A stretch of DNA of 64,000 nt from Metopolophium dirhodum. Its lineage: Eukaryota > Arthropoda > Insecta > Hemiptera > Aphididae. Where the stretch lies: NCBI RefSeq assembly GCF_019925205.1, contig NC_083566.1, positions 9,858,001 to 9,922,000 of the forward strand, in the 5' to 3' direction. The stretch's first letter is position 1; each line of letters starts with the position of its first letter. The notes beneath the pieces are model-generated. The model ran no database searches. It had not been told where the DNA came from and saw only the letters and a list, made by a program, of their open reading frames with translations. The translations under genes were made by a program, and so were the position numbers. Shown piece after piece: positions 37,650 to 51,793 of this stretch.

Positions 37650-38966
37650 GTTTGTATAGTGTCCACGACAGATTATAGCGCGGTATATAATGTTCGAGCT
37701 CGCGACGTTTTTAAAATGGATGATGATTTATCTATAACATTAAGTATATGAACTGAAAAATTAATTTTTCTATTATTTATTTCAACAATGTAACGTAGGT
37801 ATAATAGTATAATCGATTATTTATAAACAGTTAATATACTATAATAGAGCTCATCAATATTTTCAAGAGTACCTATAGTTATCTGATAACTAATAAGTAA
37901 TTAGTGTTTTTAATATTAATGCCAAAAAAAAGAGGTTTCTCTGATTAATAGGTAAATAAAATTACATAACTATGTTATATATATCATATTATACTATACG
38001 TATAGCAGTGTAGATACCATATATATAGTAGGTACCAATAAGAAAACTGTTGAGGTAATATAAATCAGGACGCTATATTCGATCAAGAGATGGCCATCAT
38101 CACTACCTATAACCATACTATAGGTATATATTATACACAATTAGTATTCAGTGCGGAACGGTTTCCAAAAACCGAATAGCATCTATCCATTTGCCAAATT
38201 AATGCGGTTTTCGTTATTTAGAAATTTTAACAAAAAACGCGAGTGGCAAATAAGATGTGATCATTACATTATTAAGCGTCAAGTACCTACCTACGAATAA
38301 TCATACAGGATTCCATAAGGTAAAGACAAAACTGTTCAACTATATCGAATCTCACAATTACAAAATATCATGCATGGAAGACGGCTGATGATTTTACGAA
38401 AAGCCAACCATGACTGGAACTACAATAATACGGTACACTACTATACTAGACAAGTAGACCACTACCACGGTACTACCGTAGTAATTATGTACATATGAGT
38501 ACACGTGCATCAATATTCAACATGCATAATATAGGCATCGACTCGTAAGTGGGTATATGTACAATAATAGACGAAATCATAATAATACTTAATATTATAC
38601 CTACGCCTATTTCCATATACCCCGTTATTTCGATCTGATAAGAATCATATCATATGGTGCATGCGTATATATATGACTAAATAAATTGACCCGAAACCCG
38701 ATGACATATAATATAATAATAAAGGGGTAGGTACAAATTAATTATTTGTTATCGGCCTACCACCGCACCGTATAAAATATATCCCCTGTACCACCGAGGT
38801 CCGTTGTACCTATAATAACATTTTTTTTTATACATATTATTACAAAAGATTCAAATAAAAGTAAACAATAATAATATATTGTTTACAATAGTAGCGTAGG
38901 TAATAATCAATATTATAATATTACACGTAAAAAAAAAGAAAATATTCTAGTTTGGAATTATTCTAA
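37650..38966. other. AT-rich noncoding DNA
   Basis: Short GC-richer spots near 38160-38240 and 38760-38810. No gene or repeat was recognised. Confidence 0.5.
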
Positions 38967-38974
38967 AATATAAT

Positions 38975-39072
38975 CAGGTGCGTATAGATGTGGGTTTTGG
39001 GGGTTCAACCCCCCCCCCTCAAAAAAAAAACTACTATGAACCCCCCACAGATTTTTTTTATGTACGCGCCTA
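38975..39072. mobile_element. 98-bp MITE with AGGYGCGTA ends and 8-bp duplication
   Basis: The left end is CAGGTGCGTATAG and the right end on the other strand is TAGGCGCGTACAT, so nearly all of the first ten positions agree. The octamer AATATAAT flanks both sides, at 38967-38974 and 39073-39080. A run of C followed by a run of A inside is mirrored by CCCCCCAC near the other end. The 8-bp duplication points to a hAT-like element of a different family from the CAGTGGCG copies. In AT-rich DNA such an octamer carries less weight. Confidence 0.6.
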
Positions 39073-39086
39073 AATATAATATAGCT

Positions 39087-39262
39087 CAGTGGCGTCATTT
39101 GAACCACCATATACCTTCATTTGCGTATTTAAAATGTATTATTATTGTGATTTGGACCACTTCTTAAACAGGTCAGTCTGGAAAATGAATAAATTCCAGA
39201 CAGGGTAGGTGTGACCTGCGCATAAAATATGCGTGTAAAAATAAATTTAAATAACGCCACTG
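39087..39262. mobile_element. hAT-like MITE with CAGTGGCGT ends (176 bp)
   Basis: The left end CAGTGGCGTCATTT and the right end CAGTGGCGTTATTT (other strand) match at 13 of 14 positions. The flanking octamers do not agree, so the duplication has decayed or the flank was altered by the neighbouring insertion, which ends 14 bp upstream. No coding capacity. Confidence 0.75.
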
Positions 39263-42200
39263 ATGCTATACTGATGTAGATTAAGCCTAAGAAATAATGC
39301 TGTATAGTGTATAATATAATGATATAATAATGTTGTACCTATAATATCTATGTTTATTAATAAATTATTGTCTCAATATTATTTATAATTTTATTTTGTA
39401 AATAATTTTAATTTTAAGGTACCATTGTAGACTAATATGACTATTATCATATTTTATATTTTTTAAACATTTATGTTGCTATCTGTAATTTATAAAATTC
39501 TTGACGTTAAACATAAAACAAAGAAATAAAAAGGAAATTAACTCTGACTTTTCCACATTACAGTAGGCATGATGCATGGTCTCCTCTCTTCGTCCCCGTT
39601 ATGGCGTTGTCATTAGGTACGAATTTACGATTTTCAAATCATCTAGACGAACCCTATAAATTTAGACTTTAAACTTTTACAGTTCTGTTCACAATTTGAA
39701 ATCCAGTACTCCACGCATAGGTACCTATATGCATAGTCGTGCCTAATGTGACTTTAGCATTCTTATATCATTTACACAACCGCAGGTACTTTGACATCAA
39801 AATATATAATATATAAAATGTATTATATGTATTATACCTATACACTACTAATATTGGTAATTTTAATGTTCAAATGCGTTACAAATTGTAGCACGGAAAA
39901 TAATCATTTTGTTGGATAATTGATAGTTTTATATCCGGTAGTTGATAAAAATGAAAACATAAAACCACGTATTATATACGCTTTTATAAAGCACTGTGGT
40001 AAATTTCGAATATATTTCAAATATTTACTCATATTCACAATACCCGTACCCCTTCATTTCGTATGACATATACAGATTTCGTGAAATAGCTGTATTTTCC
40101 GTGTGTGATTTTTATTGCCCGTTGACATGAATGCGTACATATTATTTTACACACACAATCCGAATTTTGATCTGATACAAGGTTTTTATTATTATTATTA
40201 TTATTATTAGTATACTATTATAACCGCTGCCCTCACCACTCGGCTTTTTTGAAAAGAAATCTCGCAACGCAACAAATTATACGGTTTTGTCATTATATTA
40301 TATATGTATTAATAAGTATAATAACACGGGGCGCTGCTGTAATTCCGCTGTTATTTTATTTTACTGTCGGTTAAAGATATAAAGTATTCATTTTAAATTG
40401 CTTTTTCCCGTGTTCGTATATTTATTTTAAAGGTTTTTTTTTTTTTTGGATTTTCCACACGTGAAATAAAAATTATTATTGGAATAACATATTACAGTCG
40501 TATATATTTGTTCAACCGGACCATACGTTTTCACAGCAATGTTGATAGTATTTTATTTGACAATAGTTTTAAACTACAAATGGATAAAAACCTGAGAAAC
40601 ATACCTCCTAATTACCTATACGATTTAATAGAAATAATTGTTTTTTATAATTATTAATATTAATTTTCTACAAATTACAATAACATACTTCATCCTAGCT
40701 GTTTCGCGGCCGAATAAAATGCATTATACAATAACTGCCACACATACCTATTACAATTATTTACAACAAGATCATTTTTTAATTTATAAATAGCTTCGTT
40801 CTTACCTGTTACCTTGTTGATAATTACGCTGTGTTGTTTTTTGTAATATAATAACATACGTACCTGTGTATATAAATTATCATATGGCCATATAAAGTTT
40901 TGCCATAATATATATAATTGTTTCCAACCGTCCACGGTTAACGTTAATAAATATTTTGTAAGCTTAAAGATTTTAATAGTTAAAACATTTTTATTTCACT
41001 ATTAAATTAAACACATTATACACCTGCTGTAAATACTCTCATAATATTGTAGAATAGATTTTATAATAGTTTAATAAACAGTATAAGTTGATATATACAT
41101 AAAATAGGTATAGTTTAGTATACTGCTGATACCCATTTATGCACATATCCATAGTATATTATATTTATGTATATTTGTTTTTTAATAGTTAACGTCGCAC
41201 TCAGGCCCACACATAAATTCCAAATAATAAACTTTATATATGATGTTAAATACTACGTACAGATGGTTTACGTGGTTTTACAGTACCCATATATATATGG
41301 AATACCTAATAATATGGATGATTATAAAACGAGTAAGTACAACGAGAAGAAAAACCAAATGATAACACAATACGTATTACGCATATACATGTAATATTAT
41401 AATAATATAATATTTTATAAAATAATAATATAAGAAAAAAGTACTTTCATGCACAAAAGTCAATATATCTTGAAAATTATAATAAATAAGAAGAATTATG
41501 TAAGTACATAATTTATAGACATTTTTATTATTTTTAAAACATATAATGTAACAAATTTTAATTTTCTTAATTGTGAATGATTTATATATAAAAATGTAAA
41601 ATATATCATTAAATTATGAATGAATTAATAAACTCAAATTTCAAATTCAAGTCGGCACGGGTTAACCATAATAGATAGATTTGAAACTTTTTGTAGTTAA
41701 TTTTTTTATGCATATACACAAATTAAGTAAGTGAGATCAATAAAAATGTAATAAAAAATTTTTATAGTTAAATAAGGGACATCTAATTAATGTATACCTA
41801 TTATAGTGAAATCGCTCAGTTTCATTTTACCATACAGCAATATATTATATTATAGAACATAATATTGCTTTTAATCCTTTCATATTATGTATATAATTAA
41901 ATACAATTTTCAGGGAAAAGTTTTTAGAATATAATCGACCAATACCTACAAAAAATTTGGAGTTAAAAATGTTTAGCTAAATAAAAGGTAAAATTTTAAG
42001 GAAGTAAAACAATCATTGAAGTGTAATAAATATTTTAATTTTTTATGATTGTGAATTTATAGATTATAGGTATAAAATATGTTGAAGAATTATAAATATC
42101 TACAATTAAATGACTATAATATAGGTATAATAATTAAATATTATCGTAATAGACACGCAGTATTATAATTATGCATTATAAGCGTTGAAAAATGTATACG

Positions 42201-43134
42201 CCTATCGGCCATACTAATTACATATTATTGTAATTATTATAAGGACATTTGTTTTTTTTATTATTATTCAACATAACGCTCGGCAGCTAGTGGTTTCCAT
42301 TCGGAAAAATATACATATTATACGTGTGAGTATATTAGTTTATTGAGTGAATTATAGTAGCAAAAATGAATCTGATGGTAACAGAGATGGAGCCGGGGTT
42401 CTGATTCAGCGGTTCTGCCAGTAATTATGTAAGTTAAGGACATTTCGTATGAATAAATGAATATAATATTTACTACACGTATGACATATCTTATTTCTTA
42501 TATACAAGTAATCATATGAAACTTTTCCCATGATTTCTTTCAGTCATAATTCATAATTTATAATATAATATAAGTAAATATATAATATTATACCTACCTA
42601 GCAATATAATAATCTATATTTCTCTCTCACTCTTTATCTTTCTTAATGTGGGTATTTTCCATTTGATGTTCAAAAATGTTCTTTTGTAAAAATGCAATAA
42701 TATCACATTTTGAGTTCAGACTTCGAATGCATTATTTATAAGTTTCAGTAAAACAATAATAAACTTACAATTTGAAATAGATCTTGATTAATGGCATCAT
42801 TTTGCGCGTCACACATTTTCGTTCTTTTCTTTTATTATCAATGTAAATACAATACAATAAACTTATTAAATAAAATAATCACATAGGAGTTATTTCATAA
42901 ACGATGGAGATGGCACATAGGAGATTGTATCAATAAATAGCTTATTTTTTTCAAAATCTAGGAATACCAAAACCTCAAAATCATAAATACCTATGGCACA
43001 CAGGAGTATTTTTCCCGTCAGTGACGAATTTTGGTGAGCGGGTTTTGTAATATATAATAAAAATAATCTTACAACGTACGGGTAAACATTAAATTAACTC
43101 AACTGATGATGATGTTTGTCAAATACTCATTGCC
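39263..43134. other. AT-rich noncoding DNA
   Basis: A (TTA)n run lies at 40187-40209. Frames of 75-81 codons at 40690-40935 (-) and 41167-41394 (+) have no recognisable content. Nothing else was seen. Confidence 0.5.
40187..40209. repeat. (TTA)n run
   Basis: Perfect TTA trinucleotide repeat of about seven to eight units. Confidence 0.92.
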
Positions 43135-43141
43135 CTGCACA

Positions 43142-43502
43142 CAGTGGCGTCATTGGGGGGGAGGGGGGCATTTGCCCTCTTGTCATTAGTGGCCGGGTAT
43201 ATGGGCTAGTTTTGTGCTTCATATAGTAGCTATAATAGGTAATATATTTAGCAATTTATATTAACCCTCTACATATTATGTATTAATTATTTAGTCATTG
43301 TTATCATTCAAAAAATGGGTTATTTATGCCTTTGATAATCGCCTATGATACTAACTAGTACTTAAGTATAAAATTATGTAAGAGGACTATTTGCAATTTA
43401 ATGTAATGTAAGTGGTAGCTAGCGTTTTTTTTTTTAAGTTGTATTAATGGCTGGTCAAACATTTCCCCCCCTCCCCCGCCAAATACTTAAATGACGCCAC
43501 TG
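43142..43502. mobile_element. hAT-like MITE with CAGTGGCGTCATT ends (361 bp)
   Basis: The left end is CAGTGGCGTCATTGGGG and the right end on the other strand is CAGTGGCGTCATTTAAG, with 13 identical bases at the tips. G-runs near the left end are matched by C-runs near the right end (CCCCCCCCTCCCCC), extending the inverted repeat imperfectly. The octamer CTGCACAC occurs at both borders (43135-43142 and 43500-43507). It overlaps the tips by a base or more, so it is only a probable duplication. This is the largest member of the family in the window. Confidence 0.82.
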
Positions 43503-46500
43503 CACACCACGTCTTATTTATAGTTTTGTTTCATATCCGTATTGTGCTAATCCATGATTTTCTATAGTGCACCTTTTAATATAGACAGATTATAATATAA
43601 ATGCGTAGGTATTCACTTTCATATGCGAATAATTTAACACAATACATTGTACTCAAAACCATAGTGGTGTGTGTGTGTGTGTTTGTGTTTATGTCATATG
43701 GGCTATGCTGATGTTACTGAAGTCATCAAACTATAATGAAAATAAAATAGGATACTTACATAATATATATATATATATATATTTTTAAACATTCTGACCG
43801 CGTAAATCGTTACCCTCTGCGGTTTAATCCAGAAAAAAAAACCTAAACAATGAAAAGCCCCATTTGGTGTTTTATAAAACTCCATTGTCGATTCGGTTAG
43901 CCAAATTGAAAACCATAGTATGGGATCGGTTTTTTTTTTTAGCGCGAATTGACTGATCGGAGACCGGGGTAAATACTTTTTATTATTACGTATTTTTTTC
44001 GTTTTGGGGTTTTTTTTTATTTTTTTGTTTCAATGCACGTATAAAAACCTTACAATATATAGGGTGGACGCGTGATTTATTCTAGGGTCGTGTGCGACAG
44101 ACAAATTGCACGCATTGGTATACATAGTATATACCGCGTATATATGGTGCATATAATATATGTGTCGGGCGTGGAAAAAATCAACCCAAAACATTTGGCC
44201 ATCGAAAAAAAGACCACTGCAAAGTGTATAGATAGGTATTATAATGAAAATAAAAAAAGGTCATATTGTTAAAATATCCCTTGCAAATTGATTTAAAATG
44301 TACAATCGCAAACCAACAGTGCATTATTGATAATATTATAATAGGTTTTTAAAAAATAATATCAAACCAGATTACTGGCATTAAAAGGTTTTGACCTTGA
44401 TGCATGTAATAATTTAGATCTAAGCGTTACACAATTTATCATTTGTATCAACGTGATTTACTCATATATTAGCATTTACCCAAATCCCATATCCCCAGGG
44501 GACAATTATTTCAAAATAGTTTTTACAACAAAATAATTATATAATATATAATCAAGTGTATAATTATCAATTTCACACATAGCTCTTTGTTTTCAAGTAC
44601 GCTATATTATTTCTAATATGTATTTCTATAATATAAACATATATTATATACTTGAATATAATATGTAATTTCAAGATGAACTACATTGAAAACATTAAAA
44701 AATATATATCTAATCAAATTATTTAAATGACGAAATAGCTCGATAAAATTAAAGACATAATATTATAATATATAACCATATGGGTATTAGGTGGTACCTA
44801 TTATGTAACACGTACATCTAAAGAGTAAAGATACAACACCTCTTATATGTTATGCTATATTAGCATCATTGTACCACCTATTGTGGATGTATATAACATC
44901 ATTGTAAACAAACTATACCACCTCATGTAGTGAATATTTTATTAGTTTATATTTTAAAAGATCTAAGCAGTAATAGCGTTATATAATGTAATATGCATTG
45001 TTAAACAGTTTGCACAATACATTTTAATAATTGTTTTATTATGTTATATTATTATCTATGTAGGTGGGTAGTAAGTACTAACAATATTAGTTGTTACTTA
45101 TTACATAGGTACCTATTACCTATCTACATCATATTTCAAAATAATTTAGTAACTTTCATTATTCAATAAGAGTTCAATGATTATGAGTGATATTTGTATC
45201 TGTATCAGTAGTAAATAACTATCTCAAAAAGTATCAACATTTAAAAACCTTAGAATATAAAAAACATTATTATAGAAAAAAAAAATATTTATACTTGTAT
45301 AATATTGTTATTGATATTAAGTTTTTACTTTTCAGAATGACAACGTACGTTTTTAAAATATTTTTTTGAGAATTTCCATGTTTAAAACTCAAATTTTGAA
45401 CGATTAAATAATTAGTTGTAGACGTATGCGTGCTTACAATTTTGAAGAGTGGTGGGTGGAATGGCTAGAATTCTAAAGGAGATACACTGTAAAACATTAG
45501 TCCACTACTCCTGCACTTACTCCATTTTTGTGTCACCTCAGCACATCTTGCTTCACCGGCCTCCCATATCTTAATTAATAGGTACTTAATGATTTTCTAA
45601 AATATGTTTTTACCTAGTTATAGGTACTACATATATATATTAAAAACAATTATATTGATGACATGATAAATTCAAAATTTTTAAAATTAATTAAATTAAA
45701 AAATTTTTAAAAACGTTTATAATTTTTGATTTTTTAAGATAGTGATTGTTTACTGTTAAATAATCACCCTATATACTAGTTTTAATTTATTTGGTGAAAA
45801 TAAAAATATATTATACATTTAAAATACATATAAGTGTTATCATATATTCAAAATATTCTCTATAGGTAACTTATATTAAGTATTGGTATTACACGTTATC
45901 ATAAATTATAAATATAAAATGTAGGTACATTACTTGTTTTTCCATTCATAATGTCTAGTAATTGATGAACTAATAATAATATAATGAAATCGTATGCTAT
46001 AATTTTTTCTAATCAAAAGTTTATTGAAACACGCATCCTCATTAATAAAAAAACATCCCCCCGTTATTGTATATAGATTAGACTATATTATGAGTATTAT
46101 AATTTATAATATATTATATTATAACATGTAGGTACTCTGGCTATCATTTTTTGTAAAAATAAAAAGCAATGTTAATTTGTATTATTACGTTTCGAGGGTA
46201 ACGCATGTAAATTAATTACAATAAGATAACGTACAGTTGCAGTATTATACTTATACATAGGTATACCGCTTGACAGTGGGCGCCAGTGACGTAAACATGT
46301 AAAGATATTATAATAATATCTTTAACTTTTCAATAATAGGTATTTTGTGAAATTATAAAAAAAAAAGTTAATTTAGACATATTTTTCGTATATTATACCT
46401 ACAGTGATTTTTTTCAAAAAACACTGATATCTTCAAAAACTAAAAAAAAAACGTTTTTCAAAATTGACAATATTTGATGACATAACAAAACAACATTTTT

Positions 46501-47285
46501 TTTCCGTTATTTTTATATTTTTCATTTACCTGCATGTGTCTGTGTTTAGCCACCTCCCCATTAAAAATCCTAGATATTCCACTGATACTAGGCATTTCGC
46601 ATATACTTATTATTACTGTTTTATTAAACTAATAAATCATGGATGATATTTAAAGAGCTATTATTAATTTATATAGGTTACTGGACGAATGGACAAGAAT
46701 AGTGTTTTGCGTAGTTACGTGGATTTTATAAACTGTCTCAACTCCGTGTGTTCTATAATATACTACGACCCTAAAATTGAATAGCTGACATATTGGCATA
46801 TGCTAAACTAATTATGTTTGAATTAGGTTTCTAGAATTACTGCACAGCTCATGTAAGTAGTTAATTGTTACCTGAATATGGATAAAATATACAAGCTGCG
46901 TCAACATTTTTAATTATTTATATTTTATTTTTATACAATTTTATAGTGCCAATCGATTTTCTTATATCTTATTGTAGTATAAATTTGGTAAATAAAAAAA
47001 TTAGGCGGCCAAAAAAAAAAAAAAAATATATTTTCTTGTAGAGGTCGGCGCCCTCAGTTTATGGTTCTAACTCACGATTTTACTGCGTGTTATGCCATTT
47101 AATCGTTATCACTTATCAACTAGATTCGTCATTCAACTATTTCAACCATTTTCTCTACAAAAACCTCAACGAAATAAAAGTGGTTTGAAGATGACTCAAT
47201 TCGTTTAAAAAAAAATCTTAATTTTTGTCTCGGCATCGTGAGATTTTACGATACAATACGCAGCCGCTCATTAATAAATAATAAT
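43503..47285. other. AT-rich noncoding DNA
   Basis: Contains a GT tract near 43665-43690 and an AT tract at 43763-43782. GGCGCC words at about 46281 and 47046 are in roughly inverted context but are too short and too far apart to call an element. No gene was recognised. Confidence 0.45.
43763..43782. repeat. (AT)n microsatellite
   Basis: Perfect AT repeat of about ten units. Confidence 0.9.
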
Positions 47286-47643
47286 ATATTGACGAAAAAT
47301 TGGTCAATTGACCATGCCCAGTTGGTCCACGAAAAAATGTTGGACCACCCTATACAGTCACACACACAAACAAACACACACACACACATGTATACGCACT
47401 AATTTACGGTTTTTGGACGTCATCCCCGAGATTGTTAACAAATTGCTTATTCTTCGATTTGCGCCAGTCCCGTCGGCGTCGTATGTGAAGTGAACCGAGA
47501 CAAATTTTTCCCCGCGCGCTTACATATATTTCATTTCGATTCACACGCAGATCCCCATTCTGCAGTTAGGCGTCGGGCGTGGAGGGGCCTAGGAGGTAGT
47601 TGTAGTGGATATAGCGGGCGATTATTATTCGTCGTAGGTAGGC

Positions 47644-47671
47644 GTGTGTGTGTGTGTGTGTGTGTGTGTGC
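47644..47671. repeat. (GT)n microsatellite
   Basis: Perfect GT repeat of about 13-14 units. Confidence 0.95.
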
Positions 47672-48026
47672 GAATGTGTTTGTGTATCATATTATATGAA
47701 CGGCGCGGCGGTGTATCGGTGAGAATTACTGTGCACGCAAAGAAAGAGGGAGAGAGAACGAGAATGAAAGAGAATCCCATCTTCAAAAATCATCAACACT
47801 ATCATTGTCGTCGTCTTGGTGTTTTTTTTTTTTTTTTTGTATTAAATTTATAACAAACACCAAAGCGGCGCGCACCGACAAAAAGCCGATCGGACTCGCA
47901 CACACATCTAAAGGCACGCAACAATAATAATGATAATAATGTAATGTATTATTTGTTATTATACGGTGCGAATTGTGTGCGGAGTGTTGCTAACCCAAAG
48001 GATGCCGCGCGCACGAGGTGTTTGTG

Positions 48027-48102
48027 CAGTGTGTGCGTGTGTGTGCGTGTGTGTGTGTGTGTGCGTGTGTGTGTGTGTGTGTGTGTGCGTGTGCGTGTGT
48101 GT
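48027..48102. repeat. (GT)n microsatellite with GC interruptions
   Basis: GT repeat with regular GC interruptions (GTGTGC units). It makes Cys-Val and Thr-His frames on the two strands. Confidence 0.95.
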
Positions 48103-48610
48103 CGGCGACTGCGCGTGGTGGTAGACACATATTCACCAGCCAATGTTTACCGCGCGCCCCGGGGGGTTTCGTCGGGATTTTTATTTATTTCATTTTTTTC
48201 CACTCCTAATTTCTCGACGGAACGGCGCATACCTTCGCGTATATCGCGTACCTATACCTATATAGAGGCGCACTGCACGCGTTGTTATACAACATTATAT
48301 TATATTATAAAGGTGTCAATGGGACGGGGAAATTGGCTGCCGAACATAATTATGCCTACATCGAACGAGTGTGTTTCCACCCCTTTTGCGCGCGCCATAA
48401 GGACGAAATCGTCGTCGTCCTGCTGCTGCTGCTTCTCTTACATACAATAAGTGCATGCGCTCATAATATATGTTATGGTCCCGTTGCATTTCCACCGCGA
48501 CGGGTTCCAAAATACGCGTTTACATTATGTTATAGACCTATACGGTTGAATATCATCTAACTCATTTGTCCCGCGCATTTCACCACGCGCAATCGTAAGT
48601 CTGCGATGTC

Positions 48611-50585
48611 GATGATTGGCTGATGTTTGTATATAATAGTCTCTAGTTGCTCGGTGGATAGGTTATGCAAACTGTATATCGAACACGTTCTTAATATTTT
48701 ATGGATAGATTTTCAAAAATATCTGAATTTCGTATTTATACATGCCATGCCATGCCTTAAATCTTATTTATTTGACATTTCCCCTACATAGTTATAATTT
48801 ATCCATTTATTTCTAATGAAGATTATTGACGTACCTAAGATGAATACGTAGGTACATAGTACCTATTCAGAAATCATTCCATTAAAAAAAAAAAATTATG
48901 ATGAAATATCTATTTGATCTGTCTAATATAGTTTTGTTTGACTCCAATAGTAATGCATGCATGTAGTATAATATCAAAAATAAGCCGTACAAAAATATTA
49001 ATTGTAATTGTGATGATTATCAACCCACCAAGAACTCAATTCTTATAATTGTTCAGACGATATAAGTACGTTCATTATTGTAAAGTGTACCTAACTATAA
49101 ATAATTATACGTACCTACAAAAAAAATATCGTATATTATTCACATTTTTTCCACTTGGTCGTCAATATAATCAACAATGCAACGCATGGAAATGTATAAT
49201 TCATGAAATGTACAAATTTAATAAAGATTTTTGTCGGTGAATTATATTTACTTTCGTGTATTAATGTATTATTTATTAGGTCTCGGTGTATTATTTTAAC
49301 GCAATGGCCGATGCATCATGGACAATTTCTATAGCCAACCGACCAAAATAAATGAAACATTTCTCTTTTCTTGTAAATTAACGCATACGTATAGCTACAG
49401 TTTTTCATACTTCGATAATAATTCTCTTATAGGTACCTGCAGTTACTTTTCTACAATATGTTCATGTTTTCCGACCATTTTGACTTTTCTAATATTGTAT
49501 TGTCTGTTTGTCACATAAGTATATATTTTTAAAGTGGATAGGTACTGTCAAAGCTATCAGCAATATTTTTTACTTTTTGCTTAAAATTGCTGATTTTTTT
49601 GCAGTCAACATACATTATCTTCCATATACACTGTTTATAATATGATATTATAATATAATGCTTATGAAATCTGAGAAGAGTCCTCCAACTGCACGGACGA
49701 TTCTATACATAAAAAGAAAGAGAGAGAGAGAGAGTGAGATAGTGACAGATACAGAGATAGACGAAAACCATACAAGGTTACGTAGGTACCTATATACGTA
49801 TTTTATCATTACATATTATTATGTGGTCGATATTAGTGCACGCGATGATGCGTCTATCCTGAGTTACATAATATATCTATATGTACACAAGCAAGTAGCT
49901 CCGGTGATTTGAAATGCATATACAAGTACGAATTAAATCCGACACGCGAATCACATATGGAAATTATGCTGTATATAGATATTCACCTATGTGGCCACGT
50001 GTTTGTAAATACAACCGGACATCGCTCGCATACGCCTGCAGCGGACGTGTCAATAAATGCATCGTCCTGGCTGATTTTTTCTGCACTGTCCGATGCAGTG
50101 GTGTATAATATTATCATAACATTCGTCTAACAAACGCTAACATTGAACAATAATAATACGTGGCAGGTTTACTTATATTATATTTTATTTTAATCAGTAT
50201 GTGGGGCTATATAATTACGTCAAAAATGCATTCAGCGTATAAGACTTCTAGCGATGTTTATTATAAATTATAATACAACACCTATTACCGGAATGTATAA
50301 TAATATGTGTATATTGCAGCGATGCAGCTGGATATATGAATCATATGAGTTGCAACGACGCACCGTACTATATTTATTTTTATATAATAATAATAATATA
50401 TACCGAAAATGCATTTTTATCATGTATTAATCAAACGATTCAAAATTGTATAGTAGGTACATTTCAAAAAATTATTTAATATTTTATCATATTCAAATAT
50501 TTTATGTCACATCTTTTGGTATAGAACCCTGCAATTATTTTGTCAGTTGTCATTAATATTCTGATCTTATATTATTATACAGAGA
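48611..50585. other. AT-rich noncoding DNA with slight CpG rise
   Basis: An AG run lies at 49719-49734, and a modest CpG rise occurs near 49980-50100. Frames of 64-84 codons around 49658-50130 overlap each other in different registers without recognisable content. Confidence 0.45.
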
Positions 50586-50589
50586 GATT

Positions 50590-51250
50590 CATTAAGCATG
50601 CTTGTCCCTATTTTAGATTCTGAGCACAGCGAAAGATAGACGTGTTGTATTTACAATGATGTGTGTTTTCTTTTTTTACTTTAATAATGAATTTATTAAA
50701 ATTATGATTTTTTGAATTTTTAAATAATATAATATTATCCTTATAGTACACGATGTTAAATAATTCAAAAACTACTCGTTAGGTATAAACTTTGATTCTG
50801 ATATGTCAACATTTTCAGAAGAAACACTTACAGTAGAAAAGATAGTACTCGTTTGAAAAATATAAGTTTGTATCTCACAGGACACTCCCTTAAGAAGTAT
50901 ATAAAATCTCGAGAATTTGAAAATATGGTCTTAAAGTATATTTAAAAATTCTAAAAATCAGATTTTGAATATAACCGTTTTATTGAAGAAAAGGGGTGAC
51001 CTTGCTTGGTGAATCATCTTCTAATATACTGTTTTAAATTTCACACAATAAATTTTTTTTTCCTTTCCAGTAAGTATATAGGTAGTAATGGATTCTCGTA
51101 TGGAGCTTGGTGTGGCGTAGATGGTTGGCCGCAGTCGCTTGTGTGTACCGCGTCGCTAGCTCTCAGATTGGTGACAATACCCGGGTATTTAGCGACGAAT
51201 CATCACCCCGCATACAAACGTATAACTCGAAAATATATAAATAATTAACT
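50590..51250 (+). repeat. Probable interspersed repeat, unassigned
   Basis: The texture differs from the flanks. It includes the motif ATTTTAGATTCTGAGCAC at 50610, shared with 34743-34766. Near 51030-51070 a T-rich tract ends TTTCCAG. After it, an open frame of about 55 codons (SKYIGSNGFSYGAWCGVDGW and on) has more balanced codons than the background. An old transposon fragment or a lone exon could both explain this. I recognise no domain, and the borders are guesses. Confidence 0.3.
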
Positions 51251-51793
51251 ATTAAGTATTTACACCACGACGAGTCATATATATATTATAGCTATAGTGA
51301 TGTGTACTCATTTACGCGATGTTAACAAAATGTATATTATCCACATGGCAAATCGTTATATGATAAGCGACGTTTTCATCTTATAGGTTTGCAATAGACG
51401 ATTCGCGTACGTTACCAGCCCCCCTCCCTCCCACACATATATAAAATTGCATGATCGTTACGTACTCAAGCATTCTGGAAGTGCGGTTTCCATCTGCACC
51501 GATTTATCCTGATAATCCATTCGTTTGTGTGCGATCACTTCCAAAATTATCTACGATTTTGGCTTGGAACTATAGATATGTACAGGAAAATAGTTATGCA
51601 CATGAATACCAAAATTATTAGGTGTAGCCTATTGGCTATTGTGTGTTGACTGATAACTTACCTTAAGCTCTATGTGGACAGGCCACCCCATCATATCTAT
51701 AATATTATTAGGTTTATATTTTATATTGTATATATTATCTAAATAAATAAAATAAGATACAAAACAAATACTGAAAACAATGAATACGAATGA
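51251..51793. other. AT-rich noncoding DNA
   Basis: A short C-rich spot near 51418-51432. Nothing recognised. Confidence 0.5.

Larger units (their letters stand above)
47290..48610. other. CpG-rich patch with GT tracts and homopolymer run
   Basis: One of the strongest CpG-rich patches. It holds two GT tracts, a T-run near 47822-47839 and a CTG run near 48420-48435. The longest frame of the window (168 codons, 47944-48450 +) crosses the GT tract and is Cys-Val and Arg rich with no domain, so I reject it as a gene. The patch may be a promoter or enhancer. Confidence 0.45.

Noticed and set aside
46270..47060. GGGCGCC near 46279 and GGCGCCC near 47046 as ends of an element
   Set aside because: Only about ten bases pair, they are about 780 bp apart, GGCGCC is itself palindromic, and no flanking duplication was found.
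47944..48450. 168-codon + frame, the longest in the window
   Set aside because: Much of it is Cys-Val repeat made by a GT microsatellite. The rest is Arg/Ser-rich CpG DNA without a domain, and frames are also open on the other strand.
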